From: a virus
Length of the DNA: 61,770 bases
IMG/VR virus record: IMGVR_UViG_3300017991_000117
Span: 1-61,770 of that record
Strand: one strand, 5' to 3'
Part shown: positions 52,161 to 60,951 of the stretch, in pieces
Numbering within the stretch: position 1 is the first letter of the stretch
How the letters are laid out: each line of letters starts with the position of its first letter
Notes under the pieces: model-generated
The model's database searches: none
What the model saw: only the letters and a program-made list of their open reading frames with translations
Told to the model about the DNA's origin: nothing
Translations under genes and position numbers: made by a program

Positions 52161-52805
52161 TCATGACGATACAGAATATATATCTTCAAGAGAAATCCCA
52201 TTAATTTCATCTATATTTGCATTAGGTACAGCATTTATATCGTCTTTAAATATTAAGTCATAATTAATCTCTAATTCAGGTCTATAAGAAGCTGTTGAAT
52301 AATTAGCGTTATAACAATCCTTGTACTCATCACTGGCAGAATCACCACCATCCACAATTAAACCAATGTAATCAGAAGAACTGTACCCGCCACGATCAAA
52401 CCAATCCTTAACAGCTAACTTCATATCAGGAGATGTATACTCAGTACCCACAACCCAATTTGTTGATATAGACCAATTTTGGGAATTACCAATATCTGTG
52501 TAACCAAAAGCTAAATTTGTAGTAGACAAATTCGGAGCAGACCCATCATGCACATGAACACCGCTTGTATAAGCGCCAGAACCTTGTGCTGCACAAGTTA
52601 ATCTTATATAAGAAGAATTAACCGTTATATTATGCCGTGAAATATCAATATTTGGTTGCCACCTACAAGCTAAACGAAAATCTCGATCTATTGTATCTAT
52701 CTTAGGATACCCAAAAGTCAAAGGTTGCGCCGTACTTCTATTACCACTATCATACATATCGTGACCCTGGTCCAGGGTAGTGGTATTCTGCTTATACTGG
52801 TCCAT
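52161..52805 (-). CDS. DNRLRE/CBM-like beta-sandwich virion protein
   Basis: The 214-residue protein has a beta sandwich at about 40-185 whose pattern ('SSYIRLTCAAQGSG', 'NWVVGTEYTSPDMKLAVKDW', then 'YIGLIVDGGDSASDEYKDCY' and 'YRPELEINYD') fits the DNRLRE/CBM96-like family of surface-protein domains. It would bind glycans or act as a fibre head. A C-terminal tail (about 190-214) is acidic. It overlaps the upstream nucleotidyltransferase gene by 14 bases. Confidence 0.55.
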   Translation of the reverse strand: MDQYKQNTTTLDQGHDMYDSGNRSTAQPLTFGYPKIDTIDRDFRLACRWQPNIDISRHNITVNSSYIRLTCAAQGSGAYTSGVHVHDGSAPNLSTTNLAFGYTDIGNSQNWSISTNWVVGTEYTSPDMKLAVKDWFDRGGYSSSDYIGLIVDGGDSASDEYKDCYNANYSTASYRPELEINYDLIFKDDINAVPNANIDEINGISLEDIYSVSS

Positions 52806-53361
52806 TTATTTTTTCCTGTTTTCTTAACTTACTAGAACATATAGGGATTTTACCTGTACATACAGGCTTTACTATATAAATAGCGGGTTCCGATTTATTT
52901 ACACTGGCTATTCTCCGCGCCACCTTTGAATACTCTTTTTGCCAACAGCGGCCTTTGTCTTTTTCGCACAACACGATAACATCATAATCCACATTATGTG
53001 CGTCTTCTAAAGCATCGGCAATAGTGTCATATGTTAAATATGTAACCCGATTTTCTGCATTTAGATCATTATTTATATAAGTTTCTACAATTTGCTTTCT
53101 AAAATTTATATCCTGAATACCCCAGGTCTCTCCCTGTGGCGACGAATAAAATGCGGACTTAGTAAAAGCAACAACCATATTTTCACATAAATTAAATGCC
53201 TGCTCTAAAATATATTCATGACCACAATGAAATCTGTCCCAATTACCGAATATCGCACCTGTATCGTATTTATACATATTTCTCCGTTTTCCTAGCTCCC
53301 CCCGAACTATCTTTACTTCATCTTTAACAACTTTTTTATCTTTTTTATCTTTTTTAACCAT
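52792..53361 (-). CDS. cytidylyltransferase-fold nucleotidyltransferase (CoaD/PPAT-like)
   Basis: The core has 'GAIFGNWDRFHCGHEYILEQAF', a G-x-F-x3-D-x2-H-x-G-H-like motif (HCGH at residues 45-48) that binds nucleotide triphosphates. A late 'SSKLR' at 176-180 corresponds to the ISSTxxR loop of the HxGH nucleotidyltransferases (CoaD, NadM, tagD-like). These enzymes transfer AMP or CMP to a phosphorylated acceptor. The acceptor here is unknown. The Lys-rich N-terminal 28 residues could be untranslated: Met29 (53277) has a much better RBS (CGGAG) than the first ATG, which directly follows the fibre stop. An enzyme embedded in a fibre block suggests a role in modifying glycans or cofactors, but this is inference. 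Confidence 0.7.
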   Translation of the reverse strand: MVKKDKKDKKVVKDEVKIVRGELGKRRNMYKYDTGAIFGNWDRFHCGHEYILEQAFNLCENMVVAFTKSAFYSSPQGETWGIQDINFRKQIVETYINNDLNAENRVTYLTYDTIADALEDAHNVDYDVIVLCEKDKGRCWQKEYSKVARRIASVNKSEPAIYIVKPVCTGKIPICSSKLRKQEKINGPV

Positions 53362-53362
53362 A

Positions 53363-56300
53363 TTAATTTATTTTTATCTCCGTCCAAGATGCGGGATCAA
53401 AATAAATAGCGTTCGACGCAGTCGCCCAGCCTACACGCTGAGAATAATCCCCTGTTGTTGTAGGATTAGTCTGCGTTAATTGACCGGCTGTAGTACTCAC
53501 ATATATTATACCTCCGGGTGTCCAGCTCCAAGTGTCATTCCTAATAGTACCACTTAATAAAACAGGTTTAGATCCTGTACCTGTAGCAAGAGCTAATGCT
53601 ATACACGGCATAAAGGCATCCACATTGGCATCTGCCATATCAAAATTTCCGTCACTGGCAATCGACAAAGGAGCACCAACACCTGCTGTATTTGTATCCA
53701 CTGTAGCCGTAACCCAATCCCCCGTATAATCCAAATTAGAAGCAGGCACCAAAACTAATTGTCTTTTATTAGTACTACGCCACGTAAGATTGCCCGCCAA
53801 AAAATGCTCTGAATTATTATCCCCCTTGGGACAAAGTCCGTGAGCGCTTATAGTAGCATTTAAATCAGTATTATCTTGAGGATCATCAAAATCGTCTAAT
53901 CTAACAGCATCCGACCCACCTTTTCGGTGTGAAGAACCGTGTACTGTGGGAGTTCTAGTATCACTGGAATCGTCCAGTGTAGCATCCGATATTTTGGCAT
54001 TAAGATTAGCCAAAGTATCTGCACTATGCGCAGCGCCGCCCATAGCATGTGCTGTGGGCGTTCTAGACGCTGAAGAATCATCCAACGTGGCATCAGAAAT
54101 CTTAGCGTTCAGATTGGCTAGAGTGTCCGCAGAATGAAGAGCACCCGCTAAACCGTGCGCTGTAGGAGTACGGGATGCAGAAGAATCATCCAACGTGGCG
54201 TCCGACACCTTGGCATTCAGATTAGCAAGGGTGTCAGCACTATGCTCCACACCCGCTAAATTGTGTGTAAAATCGGATATTGTATTTTTTAGTTGTGTAC
54301 CCGTATGATTAGCCCGTGCTCTATCCGTTGCATGATAGTGTAAAGCCGTATCACCGGTATCAGTTAAATCTGTATGCTGAGCATTAGTAAAATGATAATA
54401 ATCATTTAAAGCCCCACCCTGGATACCAGTCAACGTGTTATGACCGCCAAAAGGTGATGTAGAAACTGATAGATATGGATCAAACGGAGATTGTATGTCT
54501 GTAAAACTAACCCCATTATACTGTACTATAATCTTGAATATAAGAGTACCCACGGAAACATTATCAAATTCCGGAGGTAATGTTGTGGGCAATTTAGCTA
54601 TCTGAGCATCCGATAAATTCGAATAAACCGCTTGTCCATATAAAACAGACAAAAACGGCGTGGTATCAAAAACTAAAAAACCCCAGTGAACACCATAATT
54701 TCCAGCGCCTACAGCTGTCAACACCCCACTGTTATCATAGTTTTGATTATCTATCTGTGTCTGACTACTGACCCGATTCCACCCACCAGCGCCATTTTGG
54801 TATACATAGGTAAAAGTATCCGCGCCTGAAGTATCAAAAGACGGATGAGAAATTCTTCGAGAACCATAGAAAAAAAACCCAGCAGTAACACTTAAATTAC
54901 GAGTTCCGGTTTCTGTGGTCTTTGTCCCAGTTTTTACATGTTCATAGCCTTTTGTAGTAACAGATTTCTCATAATAGTTATGCTGCATGTCTACAGCTTG
55001 ATTCCTGAAATCTCTTATGTATAAAGTATTTCCATTTCGTACAATAATATAAATGAATATCTCAGAAAATCCATTAACTGGAGTTGTGGAATTTGTTATA
55101 ATAGGATTTCCCGAATTCTCATCTATATACACATAATTTATAACATTACCCGGAGTTGCTTCAGTAAGAGCAATAGAAGCCGCTGCGGGTACAGCATAAA
55201 CCTTAAGCTCAGAAGACTCGGTAGCACCAACCCGTAACATAGCTTCACCCGCAGCTACACCCACAGTCCCATCACCATTATCAGTAATCGCAAACCCATT
55301 TACTGTAGTTGAGCACCAATCAGCATTAAATAAACACGCCAAATCAGTACACGTAATAACCCCAGCATTCCCTTTTGTTATATAAGTCGCAGTAAAAGGA
55401 TGATCAGGATCAGCAAGACCAGAAAGATTTCCATGATCTTGGACACTACCCTCAACAGGATTTGCCCGACTAACACGCCAATCAACAAAGTCCTCACCCG
55501 TACCCGTAGATACAAATCTGGTTTTCACAGCATTAGTATAGGCGCTGCTAGTTTCACTGATAATAGAAGCGATAGCCAAAAATTCCTCAAAGGGTAAACC
55601 TGTTAAAATAAGTGAAGAAATTTCAGTATTAGCACCCGTACGAGCGGACGCTACATCCGCGTATTCAACCTGTCCAACCACCGCAATAAAAGGCTGATTA
55701 GGATCATTAGTACCAAATACATGTATTAGAATAAATTTTCCCTCACCACCTTCTGTTAACTGCCAATTACCGCCAGTAAACTGATTCCAAGCCATCCTAC
55801 CCGTACCCGTTGTAGTCAAAGGAAAAGCAGTTTGCGGATCTATACGACGCCAAACACCAGAACCTGATCGATAAAAAACCGGCCAATTTGCAGTAGAAAC
55901 ACGCGCGGATAACGTGTGTATAATATCCTCGTCTATTATTTGACCGCGTGTCAAACCCAACTGCGCGTGAGCATCTAAACTGCCATCACCGTCCACAACC
56001 ATAGAAATAGGAGCTAGACCAAAATGATATACGGTACCAATAGCTGTATGCCATAAAAACTGATCGGCACCGTCCATTTTAGGACCATGCCTTTCTTCAG
56101 CAAAATACAAAGCCTTTTTATTATCCGCATCCCAATAAATAATAGAAACTATTGCATTTTGTAAATAAGTAGAAAAAGAAAGAGACGCTTCCTCTTTCAA
56201 CGTGTAGTCCTCATAATATAAAAAATGTGATCCTTCGATATCCGAGATAATAAGAGTGTCCGTATAATCTATATTACGTTTCTGCCCAGATGTATAGTAG

Positions 56301-56641
56301 GAAAAAGAAGATCCCGTAGGTTGAATAGTAAAGGCGCGAGTACCGTCGTCAAAAGCTATAGATGAATCCGTAGTATTAATAAAACCATTGGGCTCCGTAC
56401 TGTCTACAAATTGATCTATTATAAGAACAGGAATGCTTTTTATTTCACTACCATTTTCATCGGTAATAGTTATATACTCATTATCCACAGCATTTTGAAT
56501 AGACGAAGATGCGGCCACTTCCTCTGCGGTAAATTCCACTAATAAATCGTAATTAACAGTAGGGTGCGTAAAAGTTCTTGCACCCAAGTCATCCAAAACA
56601 ACTGGACTCTGTAATCCGGTAGTTGTCAAATATATAGGCAT
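53363..56641 (-). CDS. large repeat-containing virion fibre
   Basis: The 1092-residue protein starts with a domain containing 'VVLDDLGARTFTHPTVNYDL'. Two related beta modules with 'GEGKFILIHVFGTNDPNQPF'/'GVHWGFLVFDTTPFLSVLYG' follow at about 290-330 and 620-680. Near residues 800-910 are three tandem 36-residue repeats with 'HSADTLANLNAKxSDATLDD', a known collagen-free stalk type in phage fibres. The C-terminus carries the 'PGGIIYVSTTAGQLTQTNP' module shared with two other fibre genes. Placement between TerL and portal argues for a head-attached or long tail fibre. It is a likely host-range determinant. Confidence 0.75.
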   Translation of the reverse strand: MPIYLTTTGLQSPVVLDDLGARTFTHPTVNYDLLVEFTAEEVAASSSIQNAVDNEYITITDENGSEIKSIPVLIIDQFVDSTEPNGFINTTDSSIAFDDGTRAFTIQPTGSSFSYYTSGQKRNIDYTDTLIISDIEGSHFLYYEDYTLKEEASLSFSTYLQNAIVSIIYWDADNKKALYFAEERHGPKMDGADQFLWHTAIGTVYHFGLAPISMVVDGDGSLDAHAQLGLTRGQIIDEDIIHTLSARVSTANWPVFYRSGSGVWRRIDPQTAFPLTTTGTGRMAWNQFTGGNWQLTEGGEGKFILIHVFGTNDPNQPFIAVVGQVEYADVASARTGANTEISSLILTGLPFEEFLAIASIISETSSAYTNAVKTRFVSTGTGEDFVDWRVSRANPVEGSVQDHGNLSGLADPDHPFTATYITKGNAGVITCTDLACLFNADWCSTTVNGFAITDNGDGTVGVAAGEAMLRVGATESSELKVYAVPAAASIALTEATPGNVINYVYIDENSGNPIITNSTTPVNGFSEIFIYIIVRNGNTLYIRDFRNQAVDMQHNYYEKSVTTKGYEHVKTGTKTTETGTRNLSVTAGFFFYGSRRISHPSFDTSGADTFTYVYQNGAGGWNRVSSQTQIDNQNYDNSGVLTAVGAGNYGVHWGFLVFDTTPFLSVLYGQAVYSNLSDAQIAKLPTTLPPEFDNVSVGTLIFKIIVQYNGVSFTDIQSPFDPYLSVSTSPFGGHNTLTGIQGGALNDYYHFTNAQHTDLTDTGDTALHYHATDRARANHTGTQLKNTISDFTHNLAGVEHSADTLANLNAKVSDATLDDSSASRTPTAHGLAGALHSADTLANLNAKISDATLDDSSASRTPTAHAMGGAAHSADTLANLNAKISDATLDDSSDTRTPTVHGSSHRKGGSDAVRLDDFDDPQDNTDLNATISAHGLCPKGDNNSEHFLAGNLTWRSTNKRQLVLVPASNLDYTGDWVTATVDTNTAGVGAPLSIASDGNFDMADANVDAFMPCIALALATGTGSKPVLLSGTIRNDTWSWTPGGIIYVSTTAGQLTQTNPTTTGDYSQRVGWATASNAIYFDPASWTEIKIN
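53941..54249. repeat. three tandem 108-bp repeats in the fibre gene
   Basis: The 108-bp unit (36 residues, core HSADTLANLNAK) occurs three times in direct succession; the TTCTAG at 53953-53958 recurs exactly 108 bases later at 54061. Copies differ mainly at third codon positions, so the protein repeat is under selection and is not a fresh duplication. Confidence 0.85.
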
Positions 56642-56645
56642 TATC

Positions 56646-57254
56646 CTATCTCCTTACCACTAGTACATTAATAATCGGACGATCTATTAATGTGCCATTA
56701 CAATACATTTGAATCTCATCACCCGCATCAATATTTACTGACGGCGCAACATAACCCTGATCAGCGTTCACAATTGACAAAGAAACTATAGGTGTTAAAA
56801 CACCGTTTTTACGCACTTCAGCCACCCATGTTTCGTTTCCACTAGTAGACACAGTAACAAAACCTATAGTAAGCGCAACAGGTACATAATAACCAGATAT
56901 ATTAGTAGGCACATTCCCAGGACCTCTTAAGTACGAATTAGTTACAAGACTATCTCTACCCGCAGAAATAAGAGCACTACCATAAGCCGAACTACCCACA
57001 GCAGCTATGTACTTCAAATCCATTACACCATCACGACTTAAGAGTATTCCGTCCAAATAAACATCGATATCGGAGCTATCTATTAAACCAAGCAAAGAAT
57101 TTACAAATAAATCATCCAATTGGATATATTTCATATCCAAAGTCTCGCTACCTTTAGGTGCTACGGTAACACTGGCAAATCCAGTTTTACCTATAACGGA
57201 AATAGACTTATTATCATCCTTATTAGTAATCGTAATAAATCGGGCATCAGGCAT
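56646..57254 (-). CDS. fibre-associated virion protein, unknown
   Basis: The start is set at ATG 57254 (MPDARFITITNKDDNKSISV), which has a strong RBS (AGGGGG); an upstream in-frame start at 57299 is less likely. The 202-residue product is beta-rich, with an N-terminal domain (SVIGKTGFASVTVAPKGSET) and a C-terminal 'NIDAGDEIQMYCNGTLIDRP'. It may be a fibre connector or base. It lies directly before the large fibre gene. Confidence 0.55.
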   Translation of the reverse strand: MPDARFITITNKDDNKSISVIGKTGFASVTVAPKGSETLDMKYIQLDDLFVNSLLGLIDSSDIDVYLDGILLSRDGVMDLKYIAAVGSSAYGSALISAGRDSLVTNSYLRGPGNVPTNISGYYVPVALTIGFVTVSTSGNETWVAEVRKNGVLTPIVSLSIVNADQGYVAPSVNIDAGDEIQMYCNGTLIDRPIINVLVVRR

Positions 57255-57355
57255 TTCACACCCCCTGACAAAATTATTAGAAGTGAAGATCTCCCCCACA
57301 TCATAACAAAATATATTATCACTATAATGTAGAGAATTCTTAAAGACTTTAAATA

Positions 57356-57526
57356 TTATTTATTATAATTATCGGAATAAAGTTTACATTTAGAATAGTA
57401 TTCACCGCACACTTCTTTATCACAAGTACTGTCGTGCTCACCAAAACAGGAAGGCTTACTCGATACTTTTTTATCCGACAACTTAGTAAAAACTATTTTC
57501 TCTATCTTTTTCCTACGCTTAGCCAT
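57356..57526 (-). CDS. 56-residue Cys-rich protein, unknown
   Basis: ATG 57526 directly follows the TerL stop (TAAATG), so translation is coupled. The basic product (MAKRRKKIEKIVFTKLSDKK ...) ends in a Cys cluster, C27-x7-C35-x4-C40-x6-C47, a candidate zinc knuckle also seen in small phage and archaeal proteins. It may bind nucleic acid near the packaging machine; this is inference from basic charge and Cys spacing. Confidence 0.65.
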   Translation of the reverse strand: MAKRRKKIEKIVFTKLSDKKVSSKPSCFGEHDSTCDKEVCGEYYSKCKLYSDNYNK

Positions 57527-59710
57527 TTACCAAGGTCTCTTACCGGGCAATAACCTACCTGTATAAGATCCAGCCTGAGAAACTTGTCGCTTTCTCATCT
57601 CGCGCAGCTTCATAGTATCCGACGTTCTATCTACTACAGAATCTTGTACCAGTTTATTAGCGCCCACTACACAATGTGCAGTGTCATCGGAATCAATACC
57701 GCGCTTCTTACCTTTATTTGGGTTAAAAACTTTCTTCAAGTCCGGAGATCTGTTCAAACGCATAAGCTCCACAACCGCCACACCCGCTCCACTCATTTCA
57801 ACTTGTGTCTTCCCAAACATTAAATTTCCATGTGCATCTATATCAAGATTGTCTTTTTCATCGGGTGGCAGCATCACAACACGACCGTTATAAGCTAAAC
57901 GTACAAAAGACACAAAATCCTCGACCTTCAAACTCTCTTTATGAGACATAATACCTAAATCTCTTATCTGTTGTATGGAACTATCAGAACTCCAACGATC
58001 AAAACAGACTGAAGCAATATTAATACGATCTTTTAAATTTTGGATAATATCTATAATACATTGAAACCAAATATCGCGCTCAACAGTGGGTACAATGCGC
58101 ATAGCGAAATCCACCACCGTCGTTAACATCTCTCCAGGGTGTATTCTTGAGACAATAGGCTTAACCGGCTGATTTACAAAACGCTTCCCCATTCCTCTAG
58201 CTGAAGGACTATCGGGATGAACACCGTACCTATCCTGTATATGCATCATGCCGCCTGATGGCTCTATACGCCCTCTGGCTGGCTCCGCAATCGCCGCATT
58301 GCCCTCTTCATATATCTCAGCATCAACCCACTCAGGATGAGCACAGACAAGCGCAAAACTATCCCAAGAGACACCCGCATCACCAAACAAATAATGAGGG
58401 GTCTTAGGCACTAAATCGCAAAATTCTAAGGCAGAAGCCACATACAACTTTTCCGTTTTATCACTACGGTATTCTTCAACAAACGTAGCAATCGGCCTAC
58501 GATTAAAATCAATTGAAGACCAAAATCTTAAGGGATCATCAATCAACGGTGTTTCTGCATTTGGAGGATTAGCCCCAAAATCTCTCTCCGCACCTATTGG
58601 ATCTTCCGCGTATTTATCATCAAAAGCAGACCTTGGCTGCTCTGGATTAAACTCCCATGTAGGGCAGTGCACCCAATAAGTTTTCTTCAACTCCCTGGCC
58701 TGTGCTCTTTTGCAATGAAGCATCGCAGGATCTTCTTGAGATAGGGGGGAAGTAACATTAAACATCATACCAAAAGGTAACGTTGTAATATCATGAACCA
58801 GATTATAGTTTCTTACCGTCATCAAAGAGTTGTCCAAAACTCGATATAACTCTTTAGCAGATCGTGCGCTTTCCGTATCCTGTAAACGAGACCACTCATC
58901 AATAGAAGAAAATATCCTAGTTTTACCCGCTACACCACTACTATCGGAAGCAATCCTATTGTAACGAACTTGTAAATAACCATCACTTATAATATGATCT
59001 AACTGACGGTACTTCCAAGGATCTACGCTGCCTGTCTGCTTTCTTTCCTTTTTCTTAACCCAATTTATATACTTTTTTATCCAAGGGCTGTTCTTGCGCA
59101 TCTCTCTATATTTTGCGTATATAGTATCTTGCGCCTGAGTTGCAGTAGATGCGGCAAAAGTCACTTCAAACCATTCTGATCTCTCCTGACCTAGAAATGT
59201 TTGGAGAGCTCCTTTGTTTCTTATACCCTGGGTTATAGCTAAATGCTCTATATAACCCCCAACATGACCGCCTGAATACGATTTTCCCGCACGCATTCCT
59301 ATAATCCAAATACCGTCATTTACATAACGAATAACCCCGTCTTTAAGAAATTCCCGCATCGTATTGCCGCACTTAGGACAAACAAAATCTTTATAATCGG
59401 TATTCCAAACTAATAATGTCTCGGACTCTAATTCTAATCTAGATTTACCCCAACAACTTATATCTTCAGGATCTTGAGAATTACATAACTTGCATCTCAA
59501 ATTAAACATATCTCGAAGATGCTGGTATTGCCCCCAAAACTTATAAGTAGACGGAACATTCCAGTACTCCGTACGAGTAATCCATTCAATTATGTTTGGA
59601 GCCGGTTGACTAAGATATTCTAAATCTTTATCGACAGAAGCTGACCCAGAAGAAACGCAGCTATCTATTTTATCGTCTAAATCAGATAAAAAATCATCCA
59701 AGTCTTTCAT
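57527..59710 (-). CDS. terminase large subunit TerL
   Basis: The 727-residue protein has an N-terminal zinc-like pair (C73-x2-C76 and C111-x2-C114), a Walker A-like 'GMRAGKS' at 138-144, and a Walker B-like 'RIFSSIDEW' with D271/E272. The C-terminal RNase H-like nuclease has acidic positions D444 (in LFGDAGVSWDS), D571 (in SVCFDRWSSD) and a late Asp cluster in 'DSDDTAHC'. TerL powers DNA packaging at the portal and cuts the concatemer. Its length and the zinc insertion fit large-myovirus terminases. The small-subunit candidate is 1.2 kb upstream. Confidence 0.9.
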   Translation of the reverse strand: MKDLDDFLSDLDDKIDSCVSSGSASVDKDLEYLSQPAPNIIEWITRTEYWNVPSTYKFWGQYQHLRDMFNLRCKLCNSQDPEDISCWGKSRLELESETLLVWNTDYKDFVCPKCGNTMREFLKDGVIRYVNDGIWIIGMRAGKSYSGGHVGGYIEHLAITQGIRNKGALQTFLGQERSEWFEVTFAASTATQAQDTIYAKYREMRKNSPWIKKYINWVKKKERKQTGSVDPWKYRQLDHIISDGYLQVRYNRIASDSSGVAGKTRIFSSIDEWSRLQDTESARSAKELYRVLDNSLMTVRNYNLVHDITTLPFGMMFNVTSPLSQEDPAMLHCKRAQARELKKTYWVHCPTWEFNPEQPRSAFDDKYAEDPIGAERDFGANPPNAETPLIDDPLRFWSSIDFNRRPIATFVEEYRSDKTEKLYVASALEFCDLVPKTPHYLFGDAGVSWDSFALVCAHPEWVDAEIYEEGNAAIAEPARGRIEPSGGMMHIQDRYGVHPDSPSARGMGKRFVNQPVKPIVSRIHPGEMLTTVVDFAMRIVPTVERDIWFQCIIDIIQNLKDRINIASVCFDRWSSDSSIQQIRDLGIMSHKESLKVEDFVSFVRLAYNGRVVMLPPDEKDNLDIDAHGNLMFGKTQVEMSGAGVAVVELMRLNRSPDLKKVFNPNKGKKRGIDSDDTAHCVVGANKLVQDSVVDRTSDTMKLREMRKRQVSQAGSYTGRLLPGKRPW

Positions 59711-59961
59711 TAACTTTTCTTTAAAGACCTAGAACTAGTACTTAAACCACAATCATATAGACATTTCAAGAATTCTTTGAAAGTCATATTAATATTATAG
59801 GATCTACCACATTTTAAATGAACTACACAAAAAGGTTCTCCCGAAATAGATAGCTTGGTATGGTCTTCAACAGACGATATATCCTCCGGTTCTATTAGAA
59901 CTTGTTCATACGTGTCTACAGAACCAGAATGTAAATAAAGCAATGAAATTTTACTTTTCAT
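59710..59961 (-). CDS. small protein next to TerL, unknown
   Basis: The 83-residue protein has a segment 'FCVVHLKCGRSYNINMTFKE' typical of small FlbD-like or LytTR-sized beta proteins, followed by a helix (FLKCLYDCGLS). It overlaps the TerL start by one base. No specific function is assigned. Confidence 0.55.
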   Translation of the reverse strand: MKSKISLLYLHSGSVDTYEQVLIEPEDISSVEDHTKLSISGEPFCVVHLKCGRSYNINMTFKEFLKCLYDCGLSTSSRSLKKS

Positions 59962-59962
59962 A

Positions 59963-60247
59963 TTATAACAATCTTTCCAAATAAAAATTATTTACTAAAA
60001 TTTTATTTATTGTATTTGTTATCTTAAGATCAGGAATATTTTCCGGAATTTTATATTTATCTCCATCAATATATAGTACTAAACCTTTAGGGCGAAGATT
60101 AAAAACTTTCGGAATTTCTACTACTGCAACTTTTATATTCTCACCTTCAACATAATCAGAATCAACCATTACAACACGAGCAATAGGTTTTCCAATCTCA
60201 TCACGAGCCATATGATCTTTAGAAAAATATTTTGGTTTATCTACCAC
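59963..60247 (-). CDS. small protein upstream of TerL, unknown
   Basis: The 94-residue protein (MVDKPKYFSKDHMARDEIGK ...) is a mixed alpha/beta protein with 'GENIKVAVVEIPKVFNLRPK' in its middle. It shares a base with the gene before it. No motif is recognised. Confidence 0.5.
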   Translation of the reverse strand: MVDKPKYFSKDHMARDEIGKPIARVVMVDSDYVEGENIKVAVVEIPKVFNLRPKGLVLYIDGDKYKIPENIPDLKITNTINKILVNNFYLERLL

Positions 60248-60441
60248 TAAATCCAGCCCTTCTTTTCAGCAAACCAACTGGATGCTATTAAATCACCTTC
60301 AGTTCCTTCCTTATATACTTCAGAATCATCATCAATTTGGGATAAAGGAATCCATAGAGCCTCATCAAATTCATCGCACTCAACTAAAATGGCTTTATCT
60401 GTTTCTCTGACACAGACACATTTTTCTATTGTGTGTTTCAT
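60247..60441 (-). CDS. small acidic protein, unknown
   Basis: The 64-residue protein carries 'CVCVRETDKAILVECDEFDE' and 'EALWIPLSQIDDDSEVYKEG', a compact beta fold like that of small single-stranded-DNA or regulatory-protein domains seen in phages. It overlaps its upstream neighbour by four bases. Function unknown. Confidence 0.5.
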   Translation of the reverse strand: MKHTIEKCVCVRETDKAILVECDEFDEALWIPLSQIDDDSEVYKEGTEGDLIASSWFAEKKGWI

Positions 60442-60707
60442 CTTTCTTTATTCTCGCCTATAACAACAGGACCCACAGGTTCAAATAAAATTGACGTTTC
60501 TCCAATATAAGCACATTTAAAAGTATAATCATTTATGACATACTTTTCACCCACGGTAAAAATACTCCAATGTTTCGGTACAGGAGATCCATCAGGTCTT
60601 AATAAAACATTTTTAACAAAGGTATCGGGATTATATTCATTTATTTTATCAGCAATTTTCTTCGTGTCTGAAGATAGTACTTCAAATTTATTTGTTTCGG
60701 GATTCAT
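60438..60707 (-). CDS. small protein, unknown
   Basis: The 89-residue protein (MNPETNKFEVLSSDTKKIAD ...) contains 'WSIFTVGEKYVINDYTFKCA', a pattern of short strands typical of small beta proteins in phage packaging regions. No motif is recognised. It overlaps its downstream neighbour by four bases. Confidence 0.5.
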   Translation of the reverse strand: MNPETNKFEVLSSDTKKIADKINEYNPDTFVKNVLLRPDGSPVPKHWSIFTVGEKYVINDYTFKCAYIGETSILFEPVGPVVIGENKER

Positions 60708-60719
60708 TTTTTATCCTAT

Positions 60720-60950
60720 CTAGTTGCCTCGCGTGCGTTTATATAATCCTCGCGGAAACGGAATCTGTTCACAACAAGTCTTAGGTCTTAAATCTCTAGA
60801 ACGAAAATTACCAGTTTTTTCGTTTTCGTTTTTAGATAATTCAAATTCAAAACCCTTTTCATAACACGGAGCATTAAAACACTTGTAATTACCTTTTTTA
60901 TTAATAGTTTCCTCTGCTGTCATTTTTCCACACAATGGACATTTCTTCAT
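60720..60950 (-). CDS. small zinc-finger-like protein
   Basis: The 76-residue protein begins with a four-Cys site, C4-x2-C7 and C24-x4-C29 (MKKCPLCGKM ... KCFNAPCYEKGF), as in zinc ribbons. A Cys pair (TCCEQ) and a basic end (RGLYKRTRG) follow. It is probably a DNA- or RNA-binding accessory; its role is not known. Confidence 0.6.
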   Translation of the reverse strand: MKKCPLCGKMTAEETINKKGNYKCFNAPCYEKGFEFELSKNENEKTGNFRSRDLRPKTCCEQIPFPRGLYKRTRGN

Positions 60951-60951
60951 T

